A DNA stretch of 15,169 nt from NCBI GenBank assembly GCA_004557315.1, contig SFEH01000042.1, positions 1 through 15,169 of the forward strand. The letters run 5' to 3'. Positions 1-7,842 of this stretch are shown piece after piece. The translations under genes were made by a program, and so were the position numbers. The DNA comes from Bacteroidales bacterium (GTDB lineage Bacteria > Bacteroidota > Bacteroidia > Bacteroidales > UBA3663). Each line of letters opens with the position of its first letter. The first letter of the stretch is position 1. The notes beneath the pieces are model-generated. The model made no database searches, had not been told where the DNA came from, and worked only from the letters and a program-made list of their open reading frames with translations.

Positions 1-92
1 TACCGAAGTCCGCTATTCTTTCTTTTGTCATAACTCATGAATTATTAACAAAGAGGCTGTTTTTAGATAGTCTCGCAAACAAATATTTTCGA
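1..92. other. Leader of apbE; possible start of a divergent gene
   Basis: No complete gene. On the minus strand an ATG at 31 (or 38) opens a frame that runs off the left edge (MTKERIADFG from 31), which could be the first codons of a divergent gene, but ten residues are too few to name it. The plus frame of apbE is open back to position 3, but that extension has no start codon or signal-peptide character, so I do not count it as coding. I see no convincing promoter: TATTTTCG at 84-91 resembles a -7 box but lies 1 nt from the apbE start. Confidence 0.25.
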
Positions 93-1124
93 ATGAAAAG
101 AATAATATACATCATCGTGGCTATCGGCCTTGTGGCTCTGGCCATGTGCAGGACCAAGGAAGCGGAAACGCAAGTCCTGTCATACCATAAGCTGGAGGGT
201 ACAGTCTTCCACACCATCTATCACATCACCTATCAAGGAGAGAGGGACTATCACGACGAGATCAAGCAACTGTTCAAGGAGTTTGATGGCAGCCTGTCGA
301 TGTTCAACGACACAAGCATCATCACACGCATGAACAACTGCGACACGAGCGTCGTTGCCAACCGCTATTTCCGTCACGTCTTCACCAAGGCTATGGAGGT
401 ATCAGAGGCAACAGGAGGCGCTTTCGACATCACAGTAGCACCATTGGTCAATCTATGGGGATTTGGCTTCAAGAACAGCGACAACGTGTCGCAGGCTGCC
501 ATCGACAGCATTCTGCAGTTTGTAGGATACAAGACTGTGCATCTCGACGAAGAGGGTCATCTGCACAAGGGCGACCCACGCACCATCATGGACGCAAGCA
601 GCATTGCCAAAGGCTATATGAGCGACGTAGTAGCTGATTTCCTCAGGGAACAGGGTGTAGAGAACTACATGGTCGAGATAGGTGGCGAGGTGGCACTGAA
701 TGGTGTCAATCCAAAAGGCAGCCGCTGGAGCATAGGCATCAACAAGCCGACCGACGATTCGACACAGGTCAACAGCGAGCTACAGGACATCCTCTATATG
801 AGCGAGGGTGGCGTAGCTACGAGCGGCAACTACCGCAACTTCTATTACAAGGATGGCAAGAAATATGCCCACACCATCGACCCACATACAGGCTACCCTA
901 TCCAGCAGGACATCCTGTCGAGCACGGTCATCGCACGCGACTGCATGACAGCCGATGCCTATGCCACCGCCTTCATGGTATTGGGCAAAGAAAAAGCCAT
1001 GGAGGTTCTGGCAAAAGACACAACCCTCATGGCGTATTTCATTGTTGACGCTCCTGATGCTGACGGCAACGGTGGATACGAAATCGTCTTTTCTCCGGCA
1101 CTCGAACAGCGTTTGAAACGTTAA
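93..1124 (+). CDS. apbE: ApbE family FAD:protein FMN transferase (lipoprotein)
   Basis: A protein of 343 residues in the ApbE family. Known members attach FMN to a threonine of exported flavoproteins (NqrB/NqrC, RnfG/RnfD) outside the inner membrane, using FAD and Mg2+. Visible family motifs are GAFDITVAPLVNLWGFG (109-125), DASSIAKGY (167-175), MVEIGGEV (193-200), SGNYRNF (244-250), HTIDPHTGYP (260-269) and TADAYATA (286-293), which includes the metal-binding Asp. The N-terminus is a short hydrophobic signal ending at Cys19. The box before it reads LAM-C; Met at -1 is unusual for a lipobox, so lipidation is likely but not certain. The start at 93 is chosen because the signal peptide begins there. 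It is the only plus-strand gene, and its stop overlaps that of prfA. No Nqr or Rnf gene is in view, so the target protein is unknown. Confidence 0.93.
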   Translation: MKRIIYIIVAIGLVALAMCRTKEAETQVLSYHKLEGTVFHTIYHITYQGERDYHDEIKQLFKEFDGSLSMFNDTSIITRMNNCDTSVVANRYFRHVFTKAMEVSEATGGAFDITVAPLVNLWGFGFKNSDNVSQAAIDSILQFVGYKTVHLDEEGHLHKGDPRTIMDASSIAKGYMSDVVADFLREQGVENYMVEIGGEVALNGVNPKGSRWSIGINKPTDDSTQVNSELQDILYMSEGGVATSGNYRNFYYKDGKKYAHTIDPHTGYPIQQDILSSTVIARDCMTADAYATAFMVLGKEKAMEVLAKDTTLMAYFIVDAPDADGNGGYEIVFSPALEQRLKR

Positions 1125-2227
1125 AGTTCCGATTCTTTCATTCGTTCGGCATTCTCAGCAATGATCAGGTGATCGATACAATCCTGGATATCGCCATTCA
1201 TGAATGCCGCAAGATTGTAGATGGTATAGTTTATGCGATGATCAGTGATGCGTCCCTGCGGATAGTTGTAGGTACGGATCTTGGCACTACGGTCACCTGT
1301 CGAGACGAGAGTCTTGCGTCGCGAAGCTATATCATCGACGTATTTCTGATGCTCCTTGTCGTAGATGTATGAACGGAGACGCGACAATGCCCTCTCCTTG
1401 TTCTTCGGCTGGTCGCGAGTCTCGGTACATTCAATCAGTATCTCATCGGTCACACCAGTATTTGGGTTCTTCCACATATATCGCAGACGCACACCCGATT
1501 CTACCTTATTGACATTCTGACCTCCTGCACCCGAACTGCGGAAGGTATCCCACTTTATCTCTCCCTCATTAATATGCACCTCAAACTCATCAGCCTCTGG
1601 CAGGACAGCCACAGTGGCAGCAGAGGTATGTACACGACCCTGGGTCTCGGTGGCAGGCACACGCTGCACTCGATGCACACCCGACTCATATTTCAGCGTA
1701 CCATAGACATTCTCGCCAGTTACCATGCAGACAATCTCCTTGAAGCCACCAACGGCTCCCTCTGAGAAACTCTGTACCGACACTTGCCATCCCTTTGACT
1801 CGCAATAGCGCTGATACATCTTGTACAAATCGCCTGCGAAGAGTGCTGCCTCATCTCCACCAGTGCCACCACGTATCTCGAGCACAGCGTTGCGTGCGTC
1901 CTCTGGGTCTTTCGGTATGAGCAGGAGCTTGATCTTCTCTTCCAGCTCAGGCTGACGGCGTTCACATTCGGCAAGCTCCTCACGAGCCATCTCCTTCATC
2001 TCTGGGTCGTCTTCCAGAAGCATCTGACGAGCCTCATCTATTCCTTGCAGACACTGGATATACTCCTTACGTGCGGCAAGCACCTCTTCAAGTTCCTTAT
2101 ATTCGCGCGAGAGTTTCACATAACGTTGCTGATCAGCAATGACAGAAGGGTCGGTTACGAGGAGACTCACCTCCTCGAACCGACTCACTAAACCATCCAG
2201 TTTATCAAGCAGCTGGTTGTTACTCAT
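1121..2227 (-). CDS. prfA: Peptide chain release factor 1
   Basis: A protein of 368 residues, full length for a class I release factor. It recognises UAA and UAG in the ribosomal A site and triggers hydrolysis of peptidyl-tRNA. The codon-reading tripeptide is PAT at 191-193 (RVPATETQGR), which marks RF1; RF2 would have SPF. The catalytic GGQ is at 235-237 in SSGAGGQNVNK; its Gln is normally methylated by PrmC. Residues 1-110 form the helical N-terminal domain, and GGTGGDEAALFAGDLY (120-135) is the usual start of the core. It is the last gene of yidC-purM-prfA, 30 nt after purM. The stop codon lies inside the TTAA shared with the convergent apbE, and no terminator hairpin is visible past it. 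The prmC gene is not in the window. Confidence 0.97.
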   Translation of the reverse strand: MSNNQLLDKLDGLVSRFEEVSLLVTDPSVIADQQRYVKLSREYKELEEVLAARKEYIQCLQGIDEARQMLLEDDPEMKEMAREELAECERRQPELEEKIKLLLIPKDPEDARNAVLEIRGGTGGDEAALFAGDLYKMYQRYCESKGWQVSVQSFSEGAVGGFKEIVCMVTGENVYGTLKYESGVHRVQRVPATETQGRVHTSAATVAVLPEADEFEVHINEGEIKWDTFRSSGAGGQNVNKVESGVRLRYMWKNPNTGVTDEILIECTETRDQPKNKERALSRLRSYIYDKEHQKYVDDIASRRKTLVSTGDRSAKIRTYNYPQGRITDHRINYTIYNLAAFMNGDIQDCIDHLIIAENAERMKESEL

Positions 2228-2257
2228 ATATATTTATGCAAAAGCCATTTTCGAGAA

Positions 2258-3427
2258 TTATTCGTATTCGAAGACACCATTCTCTGTCTTGAGAGTCACA
2301 TGAGCATGATCGCTTGCCTCTACTCGGCCGATGACCTGAGCATCGATGCCAAACGACTTGCTGATCTCAATCACGCGCTGTGCTTTTTCCGGTGAGAGAT
2401 AAACTTCAAGACGATGACCCATGTTGAACACCTTGTACATCTCTTTCCAGTCGGTGCCGCTCTGCTCGTGGATAGTGCGGAACAGCGGAGGTATCGGGAA
2501 GAGATTGTCCTTGGTAACATGCAGATCCTTGATGAAGTGGAGCACCTTGGTCTGTGCGCCACCCGAGCAATGTACCATACCATGAATCTCGTGACGCATC
2601 TCGTCGAGCATCTTCTTCACCACAGGAGCATAGGTACGGGTAGGACTGAGCACGAGCTTGCCAGCGTCGAGCGGACTGCCCTCTACCTTGTCGGTGAGCT
2701 TCAGGCCACCACTATATACAAGGTCTTCTGGCACGGCATGATCATAGCTCTCAGGATACTTCTCAGCGAGGTACTTGGCAAACACATCGTGACGTGCGCT
2801 GGTCAGGCCATTGCTGCCCATACCGCCATTGTATTCCTTCTCGTAGGTAGCCTGACCAAAAGAAGCAAGACCCACTATGACATCGCCATCCTGGATATTG
2901 GCATTATTGATCACATCACTACGCTTCATGCGGCAAGTCACTGTGCTATCGACGATGATAGTACGGGCAAGGTCACCCACATCAGCAGTCTCACCACCAG
3001 TGCCATAAACACCGATACCCATCTCACGGAGTTCAGCCATGAGCTCGTCGTTGCCATTGATTATAGCCGAGATGACCTCGCCAGGAATGAGCATCTTGTT
3101 GCGTCCGATGGTCGAGCTAACGAGAATATTATCGACAGCACCCACACAGATAAGATCGTCGATGTTCATGATGAGCGAGTCCTGTGCTATACCCTTCCAT
3201 ACAGAGAGGTCGCCCGTCTCCTTCCAGTACATATAAGCAAGACTGGTCTTGGTGCCTGCGCCATCGGCATGCATGATGTTACAATACTCAGGATCGCCAC
3301 CGAGGATATCTGGGATGATCTTGCAGAAAGCCTGCGGATAAAGACCCTTGTCGATGTTCTTGATTGCGTTGTGTACGTCCTCTTTTGAGGCACTTACACC
3401 GCGAAGCATATAACGCTGATCTGTCAT
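2258..3427 (-). CDS. purM: Phosphoribosylformylglycinamidine cyclo-ligase (AIR synthase), Bacteroidetes type
   Basis: A protein of 389 residues of the PurM/AIR synthase superfamily. It would close FGAM to aminoimidazole ribonucleotide with ATP, the fifth step of de novo purine synthesis, in the cytosol. Visible motifs are DGAGTK (55-60, matching DGVGTK of classic PurM), MNIDDLICVGA (87-97, matching the VNDLVVQGA region) and GGETADV (144-150, matching GGETAEM). The C-terminal half has the HCSGGAQTK and NMGHRLEVYL segments expected of the second domain. It is longer than the E. coli enzyme (about 345 residues) and diverges at the N-terminus, as is usual in Bacteroidetes; some databases call this form 'AIR synthase-related'. 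It starts 9 nt after yidC and ends 30 nt before prfA, so all three are probably co-transcribed. The exact reaction rests on homology. Confidence 0.88.
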   Translation of the reverse strand: MTDQRYMLRGVSASKEDVHNAIKNIDKGLYPQAFCKIIPDILGGDPEYCNIMHADGAGTKTSLAYMYWKETGDLSVWKGIAQDSLIMNIDDLICVGAVDNILVSSTIGRNKMLIPGEVISAIINGNDELMAELREMGIGVYGTGGETADVGDLARTIIVDSTVTCRMKRSDVINNANIQDGDVIVGLASFGQATYEKEYNGGMGSNGLTSARHDVFAKYLAEKYPESYDHAVPEDLVYSGGLKLTDKVEGSPLDAGKLVLSPTRTYAPVVKKMLDEMRHEIHGMVHCSGGAQTKVLHFIKDLHVTKDNLFPIPPLFRTIHEQSGTDWKEMYKVFNMGHRLEVYLSPEKAQRVIEISKSFGIDAQVIGRVEASDHAHVTLKTENGVFEYE

Positions 3428-3436
3428 AATAGTATA

Positions 3437-5401
3437 TTATCTTCTTTGTTTACGCATTTGTTCTTCGCGCTGCTTGCGGAGTTCTTCCTGCTGCTGGCGC
3501 TGTATCTCCTGAAGTCGTGCAATCCAACCACTTGCCTTCTTGCCACCCTTCTTGCGGTTAGGGTTGCTGAGGTTGGCCTTCATCTCGGCGAGTATCTTGT
3601 CTTCATTCATCGAAGCGCGGATAGCGTAGGTCTGGATGATGCTGAACAAGAGCGAGAGAGTGTAGTAGTAAGAGAGACCTGCTGAGTAGTCGTTGAGGAA
3701 CACGAGGAAGAAGAGTGGCATGAGATACATCATCATTGCCATTCCAGGCATAGCCTGCTGTGCTGGGTTCTGCTTCTGCATGAGCCAAGTGTAGAAGATC
3801 TGCACCACTGTCATGATGAGGCAGAATAGTGAGATATGGCCGTGGAAGATCCAGTTGACCACAGGGATAGGCTCATCCCAAGTGATGATGGCATCGTAGG
3901 TCGAGAGGTCTTTTGCCCAGAGGAAAGACTCTCCACGTAGTTCGATGCTTGTTGGGAAGAAGTAGAAGAGGGCTATGAGCACTGGCCATGAAAGGAGCAT
4001 TGGCAGACAGCCACCCATCTGGTTGACACCAATCTTGCCATAGAGAGCCATGAGAGCCTGCTGCTTTGCCATAGCATCTTCCTGGTTAGGATACTTTTCG
4101 TTGATGGCCTGCACTTCTGGCATCTTCTGTGCAATACGCATCTTAGCCGACGACTTGAACGACTTGTAGGTGAAAGGCAGAGTCACGAGCTTGATGAAGA
4201 TGGTTAGAAGCAGGATGATGAGTCCGTAGCCGAGGTTGAAGTTGTCGAGGAAGTGGAAGATAGGGATCACTATCCATCGGTTGATGTGACGCACGATAGG
4301 CCAGCCGAGGTAGATAGAGTTCTGGATTTCGAGATTCTCATTGGTCTTGCCCACACGCGATGCAATCTCGTCGTTCATATCACGCAGGAGACTATAGTTG
4401 TTCGGACCGATAAAATAGGTCATTGGCACAATCTGCTCACCCTTCAGACGATCGGTGAAGTCTATCTCGACATCGGCACTGTATTCCTTGAGATATTCTG
4501 GCGAAACATCCTCCTTTAGTGCATTGCTCGAAAGCGAACCCGAGCGGAAGAGGTCGTTGCTGGCAAGGATGGTGCTGAAGAACTGGTTCTTGAAGTTGAA
4601 CCAAGCCAAAGGACCATCGAGGCGCTCGCTGTCCGAACCTGTCTGACTGAGGTCGTTGACGCTCTCGCCACTATACTTGTAGAAGAGCGAGCTGTAACGC
4701 TCCTCAAAGCTGCGACCGAGCTCAGTGCGCACGAGCTTCTGGTTCCAAGTCAGCTGGAGAGAAGGCTGTGTTGGAGCAACTATATTGTCGAGATTGACAG
4801 TATGGATGGTGAAGTCGAGAAGATAGCTGTCAGGCGACAGGCGATACACGAAGTCGAGGATACCGCCATCATCGCTCTTCAGACGCATCACGACACTCGA
4901 ATCGGTCTTGGCGAGTGGAGTGAAGTAGATGTCTTCGGTAGTGATATACTTGCCATAGACGCTATAGAAAGTGAAATACTGATGATTGTTCTTGGCATCG
5001 AACAATACCAGCTGCTCGTCCTTGTAGTTCTCGTATTCGAGCAATGTAGCCTTCTGGAGCACGCCACCCTTGGTTGAGATATCTACCGAAAGGACATTGT
5101 TGCTCAGGTTGACAATCTGCTCTTCGCCAGTTGCAGCAGCAGCGATGTTACCATACTTCTGCTGACGCAAAGCCTGCTTGATGCTGTCGGCCTGTGCGAG
5201 AGCCAGACTGTCCTGTGGCTCTTCTGATGCAGCCGTACCAGCGTTCATTGAGTTTTCAATAGCTTCTGTTTGCAAACGGGCGATAGAGTCCTGGGCACGA
5301 CGCTGAGCCTCGAGCTGTTCAGCTGAAGGCTGGCTGGTCCAGACCATCGCCATAAAGATCAGGCACATCAACACGGTGCCAATTAAAGTGTTTTTGTTCA
5401 T
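3437..5401 (-). CDS. yidC: Membrane protein insertase YidC
   Basis: A protein of 654 residues, the long Gram-negative form. It inserts proteins into the inner membrane alone or with SecYEG. The order is one N-terminal membrane helix (about 5-21), a large periplasmic beta domain (about 95-345), then a core with helices near 391-410, 463-481, 515-538, 552-568 and 575-594. A cytoplasmic hairpin loop (about 411-455, with KSSAKMRIAQKMPEV) follows the first core helix. The conserved hydrophilic-groove Arg of E. coli YidC (in FIVRGIMYP) is Lys404 here (IFIKLVTLPF), which I believe is normal for Bacteroidetes. The tail (610-654) is very rich in K, R and Q, as in YidC proteins that contact the ribosome. 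It is the first gene of the operon with purM and prfA, with a candidate promoter about 110 nt upstream. Confidence 0.96.
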   Translation of the reverse strand: MNKNTLIGTVLMCLIFMAMVWTSQPSAEQLEAQRRAQDSIARLQTEAIENSMNAGTAASEEPQDSLALAQADSIKQALRQQKYGNIAAAATGEEQIVNLSNNVLSVDISTKGGVLQKATLLEYENYKDEQLVLFDAKNNHQYFTFYSVYGKYITTEDIYFTPLAKTDSSVVMRLKSDDGGILDFVYRLSPDSYLLDFTIHTVNLDNIVAPTQPSLQLTWNQKLVRTELGRSFEERYSSLFYKYSGESVNDLSQTGSDSERLDGPLAWFNFKNQFFSTILASNDLFRSGSLSSNALKEDVSPEYLKEYSADVEIDFTDRLKGEQIVPMTYFIGPNNYSLLRDMNDEIASRVGKTNENLEIQNSIYLGWPIVRHINRWIVIPIFHFLDNFNLGYGLIILLLTIFIKLVTLPFTYKSFKSSAKMRIAQKMPEVQAINEKYPNQEDAMAKQQALMALYGKIGVNQMGGCLPMLLSWPVLIALFYFFPTSIELRGESFLWAKDLSTYDAIITWDEPIPVVNWIFHGHISLFCLIMTVVQIFYTWLMQKQNPAQQAMPGMAMMMYLMPLFFLVFLNDYSAGLSYYYTLSLLFSIIQTYAIRASMNEDKILAEMKANLSNPNRKKGGKKASGWIARLQEIQRQQQEELRKQREEQMRKQRR

Positions 5402-5511
5402 CTGTTATGTTTATGTTTGTATTTTGCTTAAAAGGAAGTTACTGCTGCGCACAGGGAGTTATCGGGAGATAATGGAGTTAGCGGGCAATAGTCTTAACAC
5501 ATAAAACGCGC

Positions 5512-5519
5512 CAAAGTTA
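5512..5519 (-). promoter_or_regulatory. Candidate -7 box for the yidC-purM-prfA operon
   Basis: On the minus strand this reads TAACTTTG, a perfect match to the Bacteroidetes -7 consensus TAnnTTTG. It would start transcripts near 5505, leaving a leader of about 100 nt before yidC. No clear TTG stands at the -33 position: that space is filled by the T run and hairpin of the upstream operon's terminator. The -7 match is solid; the promoter role is inferred. Confidence 0.5.
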
Positions 5520-5520
5520 C

Positions 5521-5570
5521 AAAAAAAAAATGAAAGCACCGCCTTTCTATGGAAAAAAGCAGTGCTTTCA
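5521..5570 (-). terminator. Intrinsic terminator of the hexuronate operon
   Basis: A perfect 9-bp stem, TGAAAGCAC (5531-5539) with GTGCTTTCA (5562-5570), encloses a 22-nt loop that can fold further (TTTC with GAAA). On the minus strand it is followed at once by ten T (5530-5521), the classic rho-independent form. It ends the transcript coming from exuT, 74 nt after that gene's stop, and separates it from yidC. A weaker T run on the plus-strand side is also present, but no plus gene needs it. Confidence 0.9.
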
Positions 5571-5643
5571 AACTATTTTTTATGAAATAAAAGGCTGTGT
5601 GTTATGTTAACCCAACAACACGACACCTTATTCAGGATCTTTC

Positions 5644-7098
5644 TTATGCTTCAATCTTCTTGTATCGAGGCACGAGAGTCTTCATTATGACCCATGCCAC
5701 AACATAGGCAACGGCACAGTAGCAGAAGACACAGAAGTAACCGGCAGGCTTGCCCTCGAAGCCAAGGACACTGAATGCCGAGCCCTGTTCGCCTGCATAG
5801 GTGAAGAGTGCGCCAGCCGCCTTCTGAACTATCATCGAACCAATACCACCTGCCATTGTGCCGATACCGGTGATGGTGGCAATGGTCGATTTAGGGAACA
5901 TGTCGCCAATGGTCGAATAGAGATTGGCCGACCATGCCTGATGACCCGCACCAGCCAGACCGATGATGATGGCTGGCCACCATGCGCTATGCACACCGAG
6001 TGTCTGAGCGACAAGTGCTGTCAATGGGAAGAAGGCAAAGATCAGCATCGCACGCATGCGTCCAGCGTACGGCTCCATGCCCTTCTTCTCGACAAAGATC
6101 TTAGGCAGGTAACCGCCATAGATCGAGAGAATGGTCACTATAGCATAGAGGGTGAAAATGAGAGCCTGTCCCATGCCAGATGAAGCCTTGTAGCCAAACT
6201 GATCCTGGAAATAGGCTGGAGCCCAGAACAGGAAGAACCACCACACGCCATCGGTGAAGAACTTGCCTGTGATGAAAGCCCATGTCTGCTTGAAGGTCAG
6301 GCACTTCCAGAAGCTGATAGTCTTCTCGTCGGCTGCAGATGCGTTCTCTGCAGGCTTCTCCTCTGAGGCATCGTCCTGATGCACATAGGCAAGTTCTGCG
6401 GCATTGACATGCTTCGAATCCTCTGGTTTGTCGTACATGAACTGCCAGAAGAACATCCACACGAAACCTAGCACACCAATGATGATGAATGCCATCTCCC
6501 AGCCATAAGCCTTGGCAAGAGCAGGGATGGTAAGCGGAGCTGCAAGAGCACCTACCGACGCACCAGCATTGAAGATCGAGGTGGCAAAGGCACGGTCGCG
6601 CTTAGGGAAATATTCAGCAGTAACCTTGATTGCTGCAGGGAAGTTGCCTGCCTCACCAAGGGCGAGGACACCACGACAGAAGATAAATAGATAGACCGAG
6701 AGAGTGGCAATAGCAAGGGTGACAGCACCTGTTGCCTTGCCGAGCTGAGCCACTTCGGTGATACCTTCAAATCCGCCGAAAGTCACTGTTGCCCAGCCAC
6801 ATGCTGCATGCAGGCACGCGCCGAACGACCAGATGAAGATAGCCCAAAGATAGCCCTTCTTGGTGCCCATCCAGTCGATGAACTTGCCAGCGAGAAGGCT
6901 CGCAATGGCATACATGATAGAGAAGAGCGAGGTGATTGTTCCGTAGTCGTTGTCGGTCCAGTGGAATTCAGGAGCAATGAACTCCTTATAGGTCATCGAC
7001 AGTACCTGACGATCCATGTAGTTGATGGTGGTGGCCACAAACAGGAGCGAACATAGATACCATCGCCAGTTGGTCTTTTTTTCTTGTGGATTTCTCAT
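5644..7098 (-). CDS. exuT: MFS hexuronate transporter (ExuT-like, anion:cation symporter family)
   Basis: A protein of 484 residues with twelve predicted membrane helices of the major facilitator superfamily. Close family features are INYMDRQVLS after the first helix start (25-34), a motif A-like loop GKFIDWMGTKKG (71-82), GEAGNFPAAIKVTAEYFPKRDRA (149-171) and SIFNAGASVGA (174-184), all typical of the hexuronate/glucarate branch (ExuT, GudP). The probable substrates are glucuronate and galacturonate taken up with protons; this is inferred from family and from the uxaC, kdgK and kdgA genes just upstream. Compared with E. coli ExuT there is extra sequence of roughly 30-35 residues between helices 3 and 4 (about 101-135). 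It is the last gene of the operon, 30 nt after kdgA, with a strong terminator behind it. Substrate choice between the two uronates cannot be read from sequence. Confidence 0.87.
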   Translation of the reverse strand: MRNPQEKKTNWRWYLCSLLFVATTINYMDRQVLSMTYKEFIAPEFHWTDNDYGTITSLFSIMYAIASLLAGKFIDWMGTKKGYLWAIFIWSFGACLHAACGWATVTFGGFEGITEVAQLGKATGAVTLAIATLSVYLFIFCRGVLALGEAGNFPAAIKVTAEYFPKRDRAFATSIFNAGASVGALAAPLTIPALAKAYGWEMAFIIIGVLGFVWMFFWQFMYDKPEDSKHVNAAELAYVHQDDASEEKPAENASAADEKTISFWKCLTFKQTWAFITGKFFTDGVWWFFLFWAPAYFQDQFGYKASSGMGQALIFTLYAIVTILSIYGGYLPKIFVEKKGMEPYAGRMRAMLIFAFFPLTALVAQTLGVHSAWWPAIIIGLAGAGHQAWSANLYSTIGDMFPKSTIATITGIGTMAGGIGSMIVQKAAGALFTYAGEQGSAFSVLGFEGKPAGYFCVFCYCAVAYVVAWVIMKTLVPRYKKIEA

Positions 7099-7128
7099 AG
7101 TCTGTTTTGTAAGTGTGTATGTGTAAGC

Positions 7129-7797
7129 TTATTTCTTGAATGTTGCAATAGCGTCGAAGCACTCCTTGCACTTGTTGGTGATGTATGCCCAGTCGCCTTC
7201 TGCCACCTTGTCTTTAGGGAAGAGCTTAGAGCCCATGCCTACGCAGAAGACACCAGCCTCAAACCACTTCTTTAGGTTGTCGGCCTCTGGAGCGACACCA
7301 CCCGTAACCATGATCTTCGACCAAGGCATAGGTGCCATCAAGCCCTTGATGAGGTTGGCTCCCACAACATCGCCCGGGAAGACCTTGGTGAAGTCACAGC
7401 CTACCTCCTGTGCCTTGCCAATCTCCGATGGAGTGAGACAGCCAGGGCAATAGGTCACACAGCGACGGTTGCACACCACAGCGATGTCAGGATTGAACAA
7501 CGGACCAACCACAAAGTTGGCACCGAGCTGCATGTAGATGGCAGCTGTAGGAGCATCGACCACCGAACCAACGCCGAGAGCCAAGTCAGGACATTCCTTG
7601 TTGACCCACTTTGACAACTCGCCGAATACCTCATGGGCGAAGTCGCCACGGTTGGTGAACTCAAATGCACGTACACCACCTTCGTAACAAGCTTTCACTA
7701 CATTCTTACAAATCTCAAGATCCTTGTTGTAGAACACAGGAACCATAGGTGCAGCCGCAATCTTGGCCATCACCTCAAACTTTGAATATTTTGCCAT
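7129..7797 (-). CDS. kdgA: 2-dehydro-3-deoxyphosphogluconate (KDPG) aldolase
   Basis: A protein of 222 residues (also named eda) of the class I KDPG/KHG aldolase family. It splits KDPG into pyruvate and glyceraldehyde-3-phosphate. The Schiff-base lysine is K138 in FTKVFPGD, and the general acid/base glutamate is E46 in GGVRAFEFTNR. Also visible are LGVGSV (74-79), CPGCLTPSE (117-125) and the phosphate-binding VTGGVAP (164-170) and GMGSKLFP (187-194). I start at the ATG at 7797 (MAKYSKFEVM) rather than the in-frame ATG at 7839: the 14 extra residues fit no aldolase N-terminus, and this start gives the normal length. It follows kdgK by 45 nt, longer than a tight operon joint, and that gap holds a candidate internal promoter. 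Confidence 0.93.
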   Translation of the reverse strand: MAKYSKFEVMAKIAAAPMVPVFYNKDLEICKNVVKACYEGGVRAFEFTNRGDFAHEVFGELSKWVNKECPDLALGVGSVVDAPTAAIYMQLGANFVVGPLFNPDIAVVCNRRCVTYCPGCLTPSEIGKAQEVGCDFTKVFPGDVVGANLIKGLMAPMPWSKIMVTGGVAPEADNLKKWFEAGVFCVGMGSKLFPKDKVAEGDWAYITNKCKECFDAIATFKK

Positions 7798-7809
7798 CTT
7801 TATTGTTTG

Positions 7810-7839
7810 CAAATATAATAAACATTGTGCGCACAGCAA
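7810..7839 (-). promoter_or_regulatory. Candidate internal promoter before kdgA, with palindromic spacer
   Basis: On the minus strand a TTG (7839-7837) is followed by a 19-nt spacer and then TATATTTG (7817-7810), a full match to TAnnTTTG at the expected distance. The spacer contains the 10-bp perfect palindrome TGTGCGCACA (7826-7835), where a repressor could sit between the two boxes. Transcripts would start near 7803, leaving a leader of only about 6 nt before the kdgA ATG, which weakens the case somewhat. Confidence 0.4.
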
Positions 7840-7842
7840 GTC

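Noticed and set aside
2414..3388. Long plus-strand open frame of 324 codons opposite purM
   Set aside because: It lies fully antisense to purM, whose motifs are clear, and its residues (rich in H, L, T) look like a reverse-complement shadow with no recognisable domain.
3437..5401. YidC with Lys in place of the conserved groove Arg as a defect
   Set aside because: A Lys at this place is, to my knowledge, normal in Bacteroidetes YidC, and the rest of the protein is intact.
7798..7839. Longer KDPG aldolase start at 7839
   Set aside because: The 14 extra residues are unlike aldolase N-termini, and they would overlap the candidate promoter boxes; the ATG at 7797 gives the normal 222 residues.
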